DNA of 64,000 nt, taken from NCBI RefSeq assembly GCF_003336875.1, contig NZ_QGNJ01000007.1:1-64000 (forward strand), in the 5' to 3' direction. Of the stretch, positions 1 to 7,957 are shown piece after piece (positions within the stretch are counted from its first letter, which is position 1; the number at the start of each line of letters is the position of its first letter). The position numbers and the translations under genes were made by a program. Source of the stretch: Oleisolibacter albus (lineage in GTDB: Bacteria; Pseudomonadota; Alphaproteobacteria; Azospirillales; Azospirillaceae). The notes under the pieces are model-generated. The model ran no database searches and was not told the DNA's origin. It saw only the letters and a list, made by a program, of their open reading frames with translations.

Positions 1-320
1 AGCGGCGCGTCGGTCTGCAGACCGACGATGATCTCGTTGTCGCGGTCGATATAGCCGGCATCATGCGCCGTGATGCTGGACGCCCGGTCCGCCGAGACGT
101 CCAGAACACCCTTGGCCCGCTCCTGCTTCAGCAACGCGCCCAGACGCGCCCACAGCGCCGTCGTCCGCGCCGTCGGACCCGCCAGAAACGACGAGTCCCC
201 CGTGTACGGCGTGTAGTTCGCCTTGATGAAGGCCGAAACGTTGACCTGATCCTGCCAATCGCTGCCGCTGAACCCGCGCCAGGCGTCGGTGGTGTCGAGA
301 GGACGTGAAATCATGTTCAT
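1..320 (-). CDS. pflB: Formate C-acetyltransferase (pyruvate formate-lyase), N-terminal part
   Basis: The first 106 codons of a pyruvate formate-lyase, cut by the left edge. The enzyme cleaves pyruvate with CoA to acetyl-CoA and formate under anoxic conditions, using a glycyl radical. The translation begins MNMISRPLDTTDAWRGF and carries the family's N-terminal signatures: QVNV.AFI..NYTPY.GD.SFLAG, SITAHDAGYID and IVGLQTDAPL. These match the start of E. coli PflB closely. The ATG at 320 is preceded by AGGAG at a normal distance. The catalytic cysteines and the glycine-radical loop lie outside the window, and so does any activase gene. A perfect 10-bp inverted repeat lies about 90-130 bp upstream. 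A second in-frame ATG two codons in could also serve as the start. Confidence 0.9.
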   Translation of the reverse strand, partial: MNMISRPLDTTDAWRGFSGSDWQDQVNVSAFIKANYTPYTGDSSFLAGPTARTTALWARLGALLKQERAKGVLDVSADRASSITAHDAGYIDRDNEIIVGLQTDAP

Positions 321-406
321 GTCAGGCTCCTGGAGAGCTGGGATCGGGCGCACCGCTCGACGGTGGCGTCACCGACTCCCGGTTGGTTCACGGGTGCAGC
401 GGGAGC

Positions 407-448
407 ATGTTCCAGAATTTCATGCTGAGGCGCATTGATCTGGAACAT
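407..448. promoter_or_regulatory. 10-bp perfect inverted repeat upstream of pflB
   Basis: ATGTTCCAGA at 407-416 is repeated as its exact reverse complement TCTGGAACAT at 439-448, with 22 bases between the arms. It lies in the 203-bp gap between the pflB start and the stop of the upstream hydrolase gene. Its centre is about 108 bp before the pflB ATG. The spacing and perfect symmetry suggest a regulator site, with the arms about two helical turns plus apart, or an RNA stem. The regulator is unknown, and the arms do not match the FNR consensus. Confidence 0.45.
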
Positions 449-523
449 TTGTTTCCACATTTACCGCATGGACCGCGGTGGAAAGGCAAGGCCCGCCCCT
501 GCCGGAGCAGGCCGTCTGCGCGA

Positions 524-1372
524 TCAGGCCGCAGCGGCCTCGCGCTGGATGATGTTGGACAGGCGGCCGATCCGCTCGATCTCCACCTCGATGTGGTCGC
601 CTTCCTTCAGGAACAGCGGCGGGGTCCGCTTCTTGCCCACGCCGCCGGGCGAACCGGTGATGATGACGTCACCGGGCGCCAGCGCGCTGAAGGTGCTGAT
701 ATATTCGATCAACGCCGGGATCCGGTGGATCATGTTGCCGGTATTGTCGTTCTGCACCTGCTGGCCGTTGAGGAAGGTGCGGATGCCCAGGGCATGGGGA
801 TCGGGGATCTCGTCGGCGGTCACCAGCCACGGCCCGAAGGCGCCGGTGCTGCGCCAGTTCTTGCCGGCCGTGAACCAGCTATGCTGCCAGTCGCGCACCG
901 ACCCGTCCATGTAGCAGCTGTACCCGGCCACATGGGACAGCGCCTCCTCGCGGGTCAGGCGGAAGCCGCTCTTGCCGATGATGACGGCCAGTTCGCCCTC
1001 ATAGTCGAACTCGCTGGTGAAGGTCGGCTTGATCACCGGACAGGCATGGCCGGTTTGCGAGTCGGGAAAGCGGATGAACAGCGTCGGAGCGGCATTCGTC
1101 TCACCGAACTCCACGCGCTTGTCGGCATAGTTCATGCCGACGCAAAAGATCTTGCCGGGGTTCTCGATGGTGGGCAGGAACTCGATGGCGGACTCGGCGT
1201 AATCCGGTGCCGCGTCCAGACAGGCGGCAGCCTCGGCCAGACCGCCGCCGGCCAGCATCCCCTTGAGATCCGCATATTTTGGCCCCAGACGGCGCCTCAG
1301 ATCGACGATGCCGCCAGCCACGGCCACGCCATAGCTGCGCGTGCCGTTGTGCCGGAAATTGACCAACTTCAT
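524..1372 (-). CDS. Fumarylacetoacetate hydrolase family protein
   Basis: A 282-aa enzyme of the FAH superfamily. Members hydrolyse or decarboxylate acylpyruvate or ring-cleavage type substrates using a bound divalent metal. The N-terminal half (MKLVNFRHNG, then a short linker domain) is typical of ureidoglycolate-lyase or acylpyruvase-like members. The catalytic FAH domain starts at about residue 80 (KIFCVGMNYADK). The metal-binding acidic residues are visible in FDYEGELAVIIGK and DGSVRDWQ, and the conserved ITGSPGGVG segment is near the C-terminus. The ATG at 1372 is preceded by a GGAGA-type ribosome binding site. A longer upstream frame is open but not needed. The substrate cannot be told from sequence. 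Its placement between pflB and maeB gives only weak support for central carbon metabolism. Confidence 0.85.
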   Translation of the reverse strand: MKLVNFRHNGTRSYGVAVAGGIVDLRRRLGPKYADLKGMLAGGGLAEAAACLDAAPDYAESAIEFLPTIENPGKIFCVGMNYADKRVEFGETNAAPTLFIRFPDSQTGHACPVIKPTFTSEFDYEGELAVIIGKSGFRLTREEALSHVAGYSCYMDGSVRDWQHSWFTAGKNWRSTGAFGPWLVTADEIPDPHALGIRTFLNGQQVQNDNTGNMIHRIPALIEYISTFSALAPGDVIITGSPGGVGKKRTPPLFLKEGDHIEVEIERIGRLSNIIQREAAAA

Positions 1373-1490
1373 CTCTTGTCTCCACGAAGACCGATCCTGG
1401 CAGGGGCCGCACGGGCCTACGGTCGGGCGACCGCGCGCATGGAACGACGCGCCCGGACAGCGGCGCACGGACACCAGGATGTTCCGATGA

Positions 1491-1529
1491 ACCGGGCCGG
1501 CCCACCCGGACGGAGGAGGCCGGCCCGGT
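1491..1529 (-). terminator. Hairpin downstream of maeB
   Basis: ACCGGGCCGGC at 1491-1501 pairs perfectly with GCCGGCCCGGT at 1519-1529, giving an 11-bp GC-rich stem with a 17-base loop, 15 bases after the maeB stop. No clear T-run follows on the - strand, so it may be a terminator of relaxed type or an mRNA-stabilising stem. Confidence 0.45.
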
Positions 1530-1544
1530 CGCCTGTTCCGCCGC

Positions 1545-3845
1545 CTACTCCGCCGCCTGGCGCAGCGGCACCGGGGCCGTGTCCAGCTGGGCATCCACCA
1601 CCGCCAGCGCCGTCACATTGACAAGGCCGCGGGTGGTGATGGCGGGCGTAACGATGTGGGCGGGCGCACCGACACCCAGCAGGATGGGGCCGACAGCCAG
1701 CCCGTCGCCCAGCACCTTCAGCATCTCCACGGTGATGTTGGCCGCGTCCAGGTTCGGCATCACCAGCAGGTTCGCCGCCCCACGCAGCCGGCTGTCCGGC
1801 AGGATGGCGCCGCGCACCGTCTCCGACAGTGCCGCCTCGGCATGCATCTCGCCATCGGCCTCCAGCTCCGGTGCCCGGCGCCGCAGCAGTTCCAGCGCGG
1901 CCCGCATCTTCAGCGCCGACGGCGCGTCCGAACTGCCGAAATTGGAGTGGGACAGCAGCGCCACCTTCGGTTCGATACCGAAATGACGGACCTTTTCCGC
2001 GGCCAGGACGGTGATCTCGGCAATCTCCGCCGCTGTCGGGTCGGTGTTCACCTGGGTATCGGCCAGGAAATAGGTGCCCTTGCCCAGAATCAGCAGCGTC
2101 ATCGCCGCCGACAGCGGCGCATCACCGTGGCGCCCCAGCACATCGCGCACATGGCGGTGATGATCGGCATAGCGGCCGGCCGTGCCGCAGATCATGGCAT
2201 CGGCCGCCCCCCGCCGCACCATCAGGGCGGCGAAGACGCTGGCATCGGAGCGCACCAGCGTGGCCGCCTGCGCCGGCGACACGCCGCGCCGGCCCATGAC
2301 CTGCTGATAGACATGGGCGTATTCGTGGCAGCGCGGGTCGCGCACAGGCTCCACCACCTCCACATCGCGGCCGGGGACCAGACGCAGGTTCAGCTCGGCC
2401 AGCTTGCGGGCCACCACCTCCGGCCGTCCCAACAGAATGGGCTTGGCGATGCCGTCATCCACGGCCACCTGGGCCGCGCGCAACACGCGGTCATCCTCGC
2501 CCTCGGCATAGACCACCCGCTTCGGCGCCTGGGCCGCCTTCTGGAACACCGGCTTCATCACCAGGCCGGAGCGGAACACATACTGCCCCAGACGCTCGCG
2601 ATAGGCGCGCAGATCCGCCAGCGGCCGCGTCGCCACGCCGCTGTCCATGGCCGCCTTGGCCACGGCCGAGGCCACCTCGACGATCAGCCGCGGATCGAAC
2701 GGCTTGGGCAGGATGTAGTCCGGGCCGAAGCGCAACTGCTCGCCGGTATAGGCCGACGCCACCACGTCGGAGGCCTCGATGCGCGCCATGTCGGCGATGG
2801 CCTTGACGCAGGCGATCTTCATTTCCTCATTGATGGTGGTGGCCCCCACATCCAGCGCGCCGCGGAAGATGAAGGGGAAGCAGAGGACATTGTTGACCTG
2901 GTTGGGATAGTCGGAGCGGCCGGTGGCGATGATGGCGTCCGGACGGGCCGCCCGCGCCTCCTCCGGCATGATCTCCGGCGTCGGATTGGCCAGGGCCAGG
3001 ATCAGCGGCCGCGGCCCCATGGCCTTCACCATATCGCCGGTCAGCACGCCGGGGCCGGACAGGCCCAGGAACAGATCGGCCCCCACCATGGCGTCGGCCA
3101 GACTGCGCACGCCGCTGGCTGTGGCGTAGCGCTCCTTCTGCGGGGTCATGCCGCGGTTGCGGCCCGGATAGACCACGCCCTCGCGGTCGGCCAGGATGAC
3201 ATTGTCACGCCGCAGACCCATGCCCACCAGCAGATCCAGGCAGGCGATCCCCGCGGCGCCGCCGCCGGTGGACACCACCTTGATATCCTCGATCCGCTTG
3301 CCCACCACATTCAGCCCGTTATGGACGGCCGCAGCCACCACGATGGCGGTGCCATGCTGGTCGTCATGGAAGACCGGGATCTTCATGCGCTCACGCAGCC
3401 GGCGCTCCACCTCGAAGCAGGCCGGCGCCCCGATATCCTCCAGATTGATGGCGCCGAAGGTCGGCTCCAGCCGCGCGATGGTGTCCACCAGCGCGTCCAC
3501 ATCCTTCTCGTCGATCTCGATGTCGAACACGTCGATGTCGGCGAACTTCTTGAACAGGACGGCCTTGCCCTCCATGACCGGCTTCGACGCCAGCGGACCG
3601 ATGTCCCCCAGCCCCAGCACCGCCGTGCCGTTGGAAATCACTGCCACCAGATTGCCGCGCGCCGTCACCTCGGCCACCCGCGACGGGTCGGCGACGATGT
3701 CCTCGCATGCGAAGGCCACACCCGGCGAATAGGCCAGCGCCAGATCGCGCTGGGTCAGCATCGGCTTGGTCGCGACGATGGCCAGCTTCCCGGCCTTGCC
3801 GCAGCGGTGATAATCGAGTGCGCGCTCTTTGAGATCGCCGGACAT
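1545..3845 (-). CDS. maeB: NADP-dependent malic enzyme, malic-phosphotransacetylase fusion (MaeB type)
   Basis: A 766-aa protein that oxidatively decarboxylates malate to pyruvate. It has the two-part architecture of MaeB. Residues about 1-425 are the malic enzyme ([32 protein letters not shown], the HDDQHGTA motif, NAD(P)-binding [16 protein letters not shown]). Residues about 435-766 are a phosphotransacetylase-like regulatory domain ([17 protein letters not shown] ... [10 protein letters not shown]). In studied MaeB enzymes this domain binds acetyl-CoA and is not a true Pta. The length fits the family (E. coli MaeB is about 760 aa). The ATG at 3845 follows a GGGGGGAC ribosome-binding stretch. 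Pyruvate from malate could feed the adjacent pflB product. I see no oxaloacetate decarboxylase in the window, so malic enzyme may be the pyruvate-forming step for citrate-derived carbon here (inference). Confidence 0.93.
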   Translation of the reverse strand: MSGDLKERALDYHRCGKAGKLAIVATKPMLTQRDLALAYSPGVAFACEDIVADPSRVAEVTARGNLVAVISNGTAVLGLGDIGPLASKPVMEGKAVLFKKFADIDVFDIEIDEKDVDALVDTIARLEPTFGAINLEDIGAPACFEVERRLRERMKIPVFHDDQHGTAIVVAAAVHNGLNVVGKRIEDIKVVSTGGGAAGIACLDLLVGMGLRRDNVILADREGVVYPGRNRGMTPQKERYATASGVRSLADAMVGADLFLGLSGPGVLTGDMVKAMGPRPLILALANPTPEIMPEEARAARPDAIIATGRSDYPNQVNNVLCFPFIFRGALDVGATTINEEMKIACVKAIADMARIEASDVVASAYTGEQLRFGPDYILPKPFDPRLIVEVASAVAKAAMDSGVATRPLADLRAYRERLGQYVFRSGLVMKPVFQKAAQAPKRVVYAEGEDDRVLRAAQVAVDDGIAKPILLGRPEVVARKLAELNLRLVPGRDVEVVEPVRDPRCHEYAHVYQQVMGRRGVSPAQAATLVRSDASVFAALMVRRGAADAMICGTAGRYADHHRHVRDVLGRHGDAPLSAAMTLLILGKGTYFLADTQVNTDPTAAEIAEITVLAAEKVRHFGIEPKVALLSHSNFGSSDAPSALKMRAALELLRRRAPELEADGEMHAEAALSETVRGAILPDSRLRGAANLLVMPNLDAANITVEMLKVLGDGLAVGPILLGVGAPAHIVTPAITTRGLVNVTALAVVDAQLDTAPVPLRQAAE

Positions 3846-4025
3846 GGGAACGTCCCCCCTGATTGGCTTGACTGAACGACCAGGACCGGCATCCCGGTCC
3901 GATCGCCGGCGATGCAGTGCGCCGTCCGACGGGGCCGTTCGCGATCCGGTTGCTGACGAACGTCTTGCCTTATAGGCAGCCAACCTGTCGGAAGTCTGTC
4001 GGGGGGTCGGACCGGCCGTCGCAGA

Positions 4026-6539
4026 TCAGGGCCGGGCCATGATCATCTGCCATTGCCGCAGGAAGCGCATGCGCTTGGTCTCGTCCAGGAAGACCAGCAG
4101 CGGCGGGCCGAGATCGGCGTGCTGCAACGGACCGTTCAGCTCCGCCATCAGCTGCGCCGCCGAGAACGGTCCCTCCAGTACCGGAAAGACCGTATAGAGC
4201 GGGGTGCTGTGGGCGATCAGCCCCTGCCCTTCCGGCGACAGCAGATAGTCGATGAAGCGGCCGGCCAGGGCGCGTGCCGACGATGCCTTGGGAATGACGG
4301 CGACGCGGGTGATCACCAGCGTGTAATCGCTGGGCAGCACGATCCCGATGGGCGCGCCTGCCAGCTGCCGGGCCCGGGCATAGGACCCCAGCAGGTTATA
4401 GCCGATGAGGCTGTCGCCGCGTTCAATGGAGTCCAGCATCTCGCCGGTACAGCAGAACTGGCGCACATGCCGGTCGGCCAACGCATCGGCCAACTGCCAG
4501 AACTGGCTGTTCAGCACGGAATCCTGGGTCGCCAGCAGATAGCCGATGCCGCTCTGGACGATATCGTAAGTGGCGATCCGTCCGTTATAGGCGTCGGCCT
4601 TGTCCCGGATCAGATGGATCAGATCGTCGCGGGTCTGCGGGACATCCGCCTCCGGCACGAGGGTGCGATTATAGACGAAGACCGCCGGCTCCTGGGTGAA
4701 GGCGAAGGCCTCGTCGCGCCAATTGGCCCAACGCGGCAGCTGGGCCGTGAACTTCGAATGGTGCGGCTGGGTCAGCCCATCATTGACCAGCTTCACCTGC
4801 AGGTCGGCCGCCGAGCTGATGACCAGATCCGTCACCCGGCCGCGCGGATGCGCCACATGATCGTAGAGTTCACCCGTGGTCACCTCGTCATATTCGACGG
4901 TGACGCCGGGATGGTGCGCCTGGAAATCACGGATCAGCACATCCATCACGGCAAGATCCGTGGCCGAGGCGATGCGCAGCCGCTCCGTCTCGGCGGCAGG
5001 TGCGGGATAGACCAGCTGCCGTGCCTGGCCCGACTCCGGCCACAGCAACAGGACGGCGAGTGGCAGCAGCGCCAGCATGCCTCCCCGCCGCCGTGCCGGC
5101 GATGGCGGTGGAACGCTGCACAGATTCTCCTGCGGGAAGGTGATGCGGGCGATCAAACCGCCGCCCGGCCGGTCGAGCAGATCGAAGCCGGCACCATGCC
5201 CGTCCGCCACCGCCGCCACGATGGCGAGACCGAGTCCGCTGCCGACAGTGCCGGCCGACGAGCTGCCGCGGCCGAACCGGCTGAGCACCGCCGGCTTTTC
5301 CTCATCGGGGATGCCGGGACCACGGTCGGCCACCTCCACCACCGGGCCACGCGTGCCGTCGCCCGGATAAAGCCGCATCTCCACCGCCCCGGCCTGGCCG
5401 CCATATTTGACGGCATTGTCCACAAGGTTCACCAGCGCTTCGCGCAGGATGACGGCATCGCCACAGACGGTGACGGGGTCCTCCCCGTCCTGCTCGACCC
5501 GGAACACCGTATCCTCGGCCAGGGTGGCGGCCCGCTGGACCACCTGATTGGCCAGAAGCGTGAGGTCCAGCATCGCCGGATGCAGAGCCTCGCTGCGATG
5601 GACGACCATGGCGTGGCTCAACAGCTGTGTCGTCAATTCGCTGGCCTCGACGGCATTGTGGTGGATGCGCTCGACACTGCGGCGCAGCTTGTCGGGGTCC
5701 CGCCCCTCGAGCGCCAGTTCGGCCTGGGACCGCAAGGCCGCCAGCGGCGTGCGGATCTGGTGCGCCATGTCGGCAAGGAAGGTCTTGGTTGATTCCAGGT
5801 GACCGTGGAGACGGCCCGTCAAGGTGTTGATGGCGCCCAGCAACTGGCGGACCTCGGTCGGCGCCGCCGCCTCGATGGGGCTGAAATCATTGGGCCGGCG
5901 ACTGCGGATGAGATCTCCCAGGAAGGTCAGAGGCGCCAGTGCCTGCCGCACCCCGAACCAGACCAGTCCGGTGCTGACCAGCACCAGCAGGATGATGTGC
6001 CGGAAGGAATTCAGGAACAGGCTCTGGGTCAGGGCGTTGCGCTCCTCCCGGGTCTGGGCGACGACGATGGTCACCCAATGCGGACTGCGCGCCTGGACGA
6101 TGAGGTGCCCCAGCGACACCATCCGCACCGGAACACCGAGGTAGGAACTGTCGCTGAACACCGCCGTATCGTCCTGCCGCGGGGATCCCGGCAGATCGCC
6201 ATAGCCGATGACCGGGGTCGCCGCGGCGTCCAGCACCTTGTAGAAGACGCGGCTTTGCTGCGCCATGGCCAGGATGCTGAGTGAGGACGGGGGCAGATCC
6301 ACGGTAACCGACTGGTTCTCCACCCGCACGGCATCGGCAATGGTCAGGGCCGAGGCCAGAAGCAGCTGGTCGTAGGCGCTGTCCGCGGCGCGCTTGGCGT
6401 CCATCCGGGTCTGGACGAAAAGGAACCCGGCGACAACCGCCAGGACGATCAGCAGACGCACCATCAGCCGCTGGCGCAGCGACCCCGCATCCTGGACGGC
6501 ATCGAGACCGGTTTTGGGGGATCCGGGCCTAAGGGGCAT
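4026..6539 (-). CDS. TctE-like sensor histidine kinase fused to a periplasmic solute-binding protein
   Basis: An 837-aa fusion. Residues 1-200 have two transmembrane segments (about 27-44 and 181-197) flanking a 2CSK_N-like periplasmic domain. A HAMP-like stretch follows, then the H-box LADMAHQIRTPLA with phospho-acceptor His260. ATPase boxes are N371/N375 (NLVDNAVKYG), DRGPGI (405-410) and GSGLGLAI (433-440). The kinase ends near residue 468. A Pro/Arg-rich linker and a third hydrophobic segment (about 488-500, ending ESGQA) precede a complete ABC-type substrate-binding protein (RIASATDLAVMDVLIRDF ... to the end). The gene overlaps the response regulator stop by 11 bp. An internal ATG at the third hydrophobic segment has GGGGAGG only one base upstream, too close for good initiation, so a true fusion is favoured. 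It is likely a carboxylate or citrate sensor (inference). Confidence 0.88.
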   Translation of the reverse strand: MPLRPGSPKTGLDAVQDAGSLRQRLMVRLLIVLAVVAGFLFVQTRMDAKRAADSAYDQLLLASALTIADAVRVENQSVTVDLPPSSLSILAMAQQSRVFYKVLDAAATPVIGYGDLPGSPRQDDTAVFSDSSYLGVPVRMVSLGHLIVQARSPHWVTIVVAQTREERNALTQSLFLNSFRHIILLVLVSTGLVWFGVRQALAPLTFLGDLIRSRRPNDFSPIEAAAPTEVRQLLGAINTLTGRLHGHLESTKTFLADMAHQIRTPLAALRSQAELALEGRDPDKLRRSVERIHHNAVEASELTTQLLSHAMVVHRSEALHPAMLDLTLLANQVVQRAATLAEDTVFRVEQDGEDPVTVCGDAVILREALVNLVDNAVKYGGQAGAVEMRLYPGDGTRGPVVEVADRGPGIPDEEKPAVLSRFGRGSSSAGTVGSGLGLAIVAAVADGHGAGFDLLDRPGGGLIARITFPQENLCSVPPPSPARRRGGMLALLPLAVLLLWPESGQARQLVYPAPAAETERLRIASATDLAVMDVLIRDFQAHHPGVTVEYDEVTTGELYDHVAHPRGRVTDLVISSAADLQVKLVNDGLTQPHHSKFTAQLPRWANWRDEAFAFTQEPAVFVYNRTLVPEADVPQTRDDLIHLIRDKADAYNGRIATYDIVQSGIGYLLATQDSVLNSQFWQLADALADRHVRQFCCTGEMLDSIERGDSLIGYNLLGSYARARQLAGAPIGIVLPSDYTLVITRVAVIPKASSARALAGRFIDYLLSPEGQGLIAHSTPLYTVFPVLEGPFSAAQLMAELNGPLQHADLGPPLLVFLDETKRMRFLRQWQMIMARP

Positions 6540-7212
6540 GCGTCAGTTCCGCCATATAGCCCTGTCCATGCAGTGTCCGGATCGTCACCGAGGCCCCCTC
6601 CAGCTTGCGCCGCAGGCGGGAGACATAAAGCTCGATGGCATTGGGGGCCACGGCCTGATCGAGACTGCACAGCTGGTCGATCAGCGTGTCCTTGCTCATG
6701 ACCCGGTTGAGGTGGGACAGGAACAGCTCCAGCAGGCGGAATTCGCGGGCGCTGAGATCCACCGGCCGCTTGTCGATGCTGACCTTCTTCGAGGCGGCAT
6801 CGAAGGTCAGATTGCCGAAGATCTGTTCGGACGAGGCCATGCCGTGCTGGCGGCGCAGCAAGGCCCGGCAGCGCGCCTCCACCTCACGCAGGTCGAAGGG
6901 CTTCACCACATAATCGTCGGCCCCCAGATCCAGCGCATCCACCTTGGTATCGACACGGGAGCGCGCCGTGATCACCAGGACGGGGGTCTGATCGCCCCGC
7001 CGACGCAGCTGTTTCAGGATGGTCTGCCCATCCGGGCCGGGCAGCATCAGGTCGAGAATGATGAGCTGGTACTTCTCGGTTGCCAGCAGATCCTGGGCCA
7101 GATGGCCGTCGGACGCCCAGTCGATGCCGTAGCCGAGCTTGCGCAGCCGCTGGATCACGGCATCGGCAAGGTCTTCGTTGTCTTCCACGACGAGAATACG
7201 CACGGCGATCAA
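6529..7212 (-). CDS. OmpR/TctD-family response regulator
   Basis: A 227-aa two-component response regulator. The receiver domain (about 1-118) has acidic pocket residues E10/D11, phospho-acceptor Asp54 in LIILDLMLPG, Thr in VITARS, and Lys in VVKPFD. The C-terminal winged helix (about 130-222) ends with the transactivation-type DNA-binding wing IRTLHGQGYMAEL. It resembles TctD and QseB regulators, which pair with 2CSK_N kinases. It is the first gene of the two-gene operon, and the kinase start overlaps its last codons. Phased CTGTC direct repeats about 110-130 bp upstream, and more in front of the citrate symporter, fit the tandem-repeat operators that OmpR-family proteins bind. Confidence 0.92.
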   Translation of the reverse strand: MIAVRILVVEDNEDLADAVIQRLRKLGYGIDWASDGHLAQDLLATEKYQLIILDLMLPGPDGQTILKQLRRRGDQTPVLVITARSRVDTKVDALDLGADDYVVKPFDLREVEARCRALLRRQHGMASSEQIFGNLTFDAASKKVSIDKRPVDLSAREFRLLELFLSHLNRVMSKDTLIDQLCSLDQAVAPNAIELYVSRLRRKLEGASVTIRTLHGQGYMAELTHAP

Positions 7213-7322
7213 CTCCCTGACGGCACGAACTCTTTCCGGGACTGGCGCCGGATCGGTCCATGCTCATTGTCGGCCGACGGACGGCCTGACAGACGGCTTT
7301 CGCGATACTATCGTCGAAAGAC

Positions 7323-7338
7323 CTGTCAAGAAACTGTC
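7323..7338 (+). promoter_or_regulatory. 11-bp-phased CTGTC direct repeat, pair 1
   Basis: CTGTCAAGAAACTGTCAGG holds CTGTCA at 7323 and again at 7334, exactly 11 bp apart, which is the spacing used by tandem OmpR/PhoB-family dimers. It lies upstream of the response regulator operon. A reverse-oriented GACAG also occurs at 7288. It also resembles a Pho box, but its repetition in front of the citrate symporter favours the local regulator. Confidence 0.45.
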
Positions 7339-7423
7339 AGGGAGCTTGCGGACGCGCCCCGGCACGCTGGGCCGGTCCGGACAGCGCCGAACCGGTCCTG
7401 CGCGCCGGGTTACGGATGCCGCG

Positions 7424-7630
7424 TCAGGCGCACTTCAGCAGTTCGATGTTGCGCAACTGGCGCAGAACCAGGATCAGCCCATCCTGGGATTCGGCCAGGT
7501 CGGCAGGCTTGGCCGCCAGGGCACTGTCCGGACACTCCAGCCATTCCGCCGCACGCTCGGGCGTTCCCCAGACCTCGACGGCCCGGTCGAATACGGTCGC
7601 ACCGTGAAGAATGTCGTTGGCAATGGTCAT
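7424..7630 (-). CDS. Small DUF2384-like (MbcA/ParS antitoxin C-terminal type) protein
   Basis: A 68-aa protein starting MTIANDILHGATVFDRAVEVWG. The body follows the MbcA/ParS/Xre antitoxin C-terminal pattern: A.EVWG..E.AAEWLE.P...L....P.DLAES.DG...VL.QLRNIE. In known systems this domain is the antitoxin of a RES-domain toxin. No RES or other toxin-like gene is adjacent, and the usual N-terminal HTH half is missing, so a toxin-antitoxin role is not shown. It lies alone between the response regulator promoter and the citS promoter, on the - strand. Phased CTGTC repeats lie about 70 bp upstream of its start, so it could belong to the same regulatory unit. Confidence 0.6.
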   Translation of the reverse strand: MTIANDILHGATVFDRAVEVWGTPERAAEWLECPDSALAAKPADLAESQDGLILVLRQLRNIELLKCA

Positions 7631-7699
7631 GGCGGGCCTCGCTCGCGCAATAGGGTGACACGGGATACGTGAACATCCCGCGCACCCTGCCATGCCGGC

Positions 7700-7715
7700 C
7701 TGTCCCGATCCTGTC
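7700..7715 (+). promoter_or_regulatory. 11-bp-phased CTGTC direct repeat, pair 2
   Basis: CTGTC at 7700-7704 and again at 7711-7715 (context CCTGTCCCGATCCTGTCATC), the same 11-bp period as pair 1. It lies between the divergent DUF2384-like gene and citS, so it could control either. Confidence 0.45.
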
Positions 7716-7799
7716 ATCGGCGGCGCCACCTCTCTCCATCGATAGGCGAAGAGGGAGAGGCGAACTTTCCGACATCGCCCCGAACAAGGCGCCGGCACA

Positions 7800-7815
7800 G
7801 ACAGGTTTCCGACAG
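7800..7815 (-). promoter_or_regulatory. 11-bp-phased CTGTC direct repeat, pair 3 (opposite orientation)
   Basis: GACAG at 7800-7804 and 7811-7815 is the same repeat read on the - strand, again with an 11-bp period and exactly 100 bp from pair 2. It lies about 145-160 bp upstream of the citS start. Confidence 0.42.
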
Positions 7816-7957
7816 ATCTTAGCGCTAGGACCAACACTGGAAAGCAGGAGCAGACTGCGCCAGCGAAGCATAAGGCCCGAAGAACCCGGCGTTCTTCCGG
7901 AAATCGCCATGCAGTCTGCCAGGGCAACCGGCGAAATCTCTAAGAAGGAGCGCCCCA

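Larger units (their letters stand above)
7631..7957. other. 327-bp intergenic region with citS and DUF2384 control sites
   Basis: Non-coding gap between the DUF2384-like gene (leftward) and citS (rightward). It holds two pairs of 11-bp-phased repeats (CTGTC at 7700/7711, GACAG at 7800/7811, listed separately), a partial CCTCTC/GAGAGG inverted repeat near 7730-7760, and the AGGAG ribosome binding site of citS at about 7947. I see no convincing -35/-10 pair and no additional gene. Confidence 0.5.

Noticed and set aside
433-449. FNR-like site TTGAT-N4-AACAT upstream of pflB
   Set aside because: Only the left half matches TTGAT-N4-ATCAA; the right half is wrong. The stronger signal is the 10-bp inverted repeat.
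1656-3875. Very long + strand frame opposite maeB (and similar His/Gln/Arg-rich frames opposite many genes)
   Set aside because: These are antisense shadows created by the high third-position GC of the real genes. They have no domains or start signals.
4950-5110. Kinase and binding protein as two separate genes
   Set aside because: There is no stop codon between them, and the internal ATG has its Shine-Dalgarno-like bases only one base away. A fusion is the simpler reading.
7323-7340. A phosphate-regulon Pho box
   Set aside because: It resembles CTGTCAT-N4-CTGTCAT, but the same repeat recurs only around the local two-component and citrate genes and no phosphate gene is near, so the local regulator is preferred.
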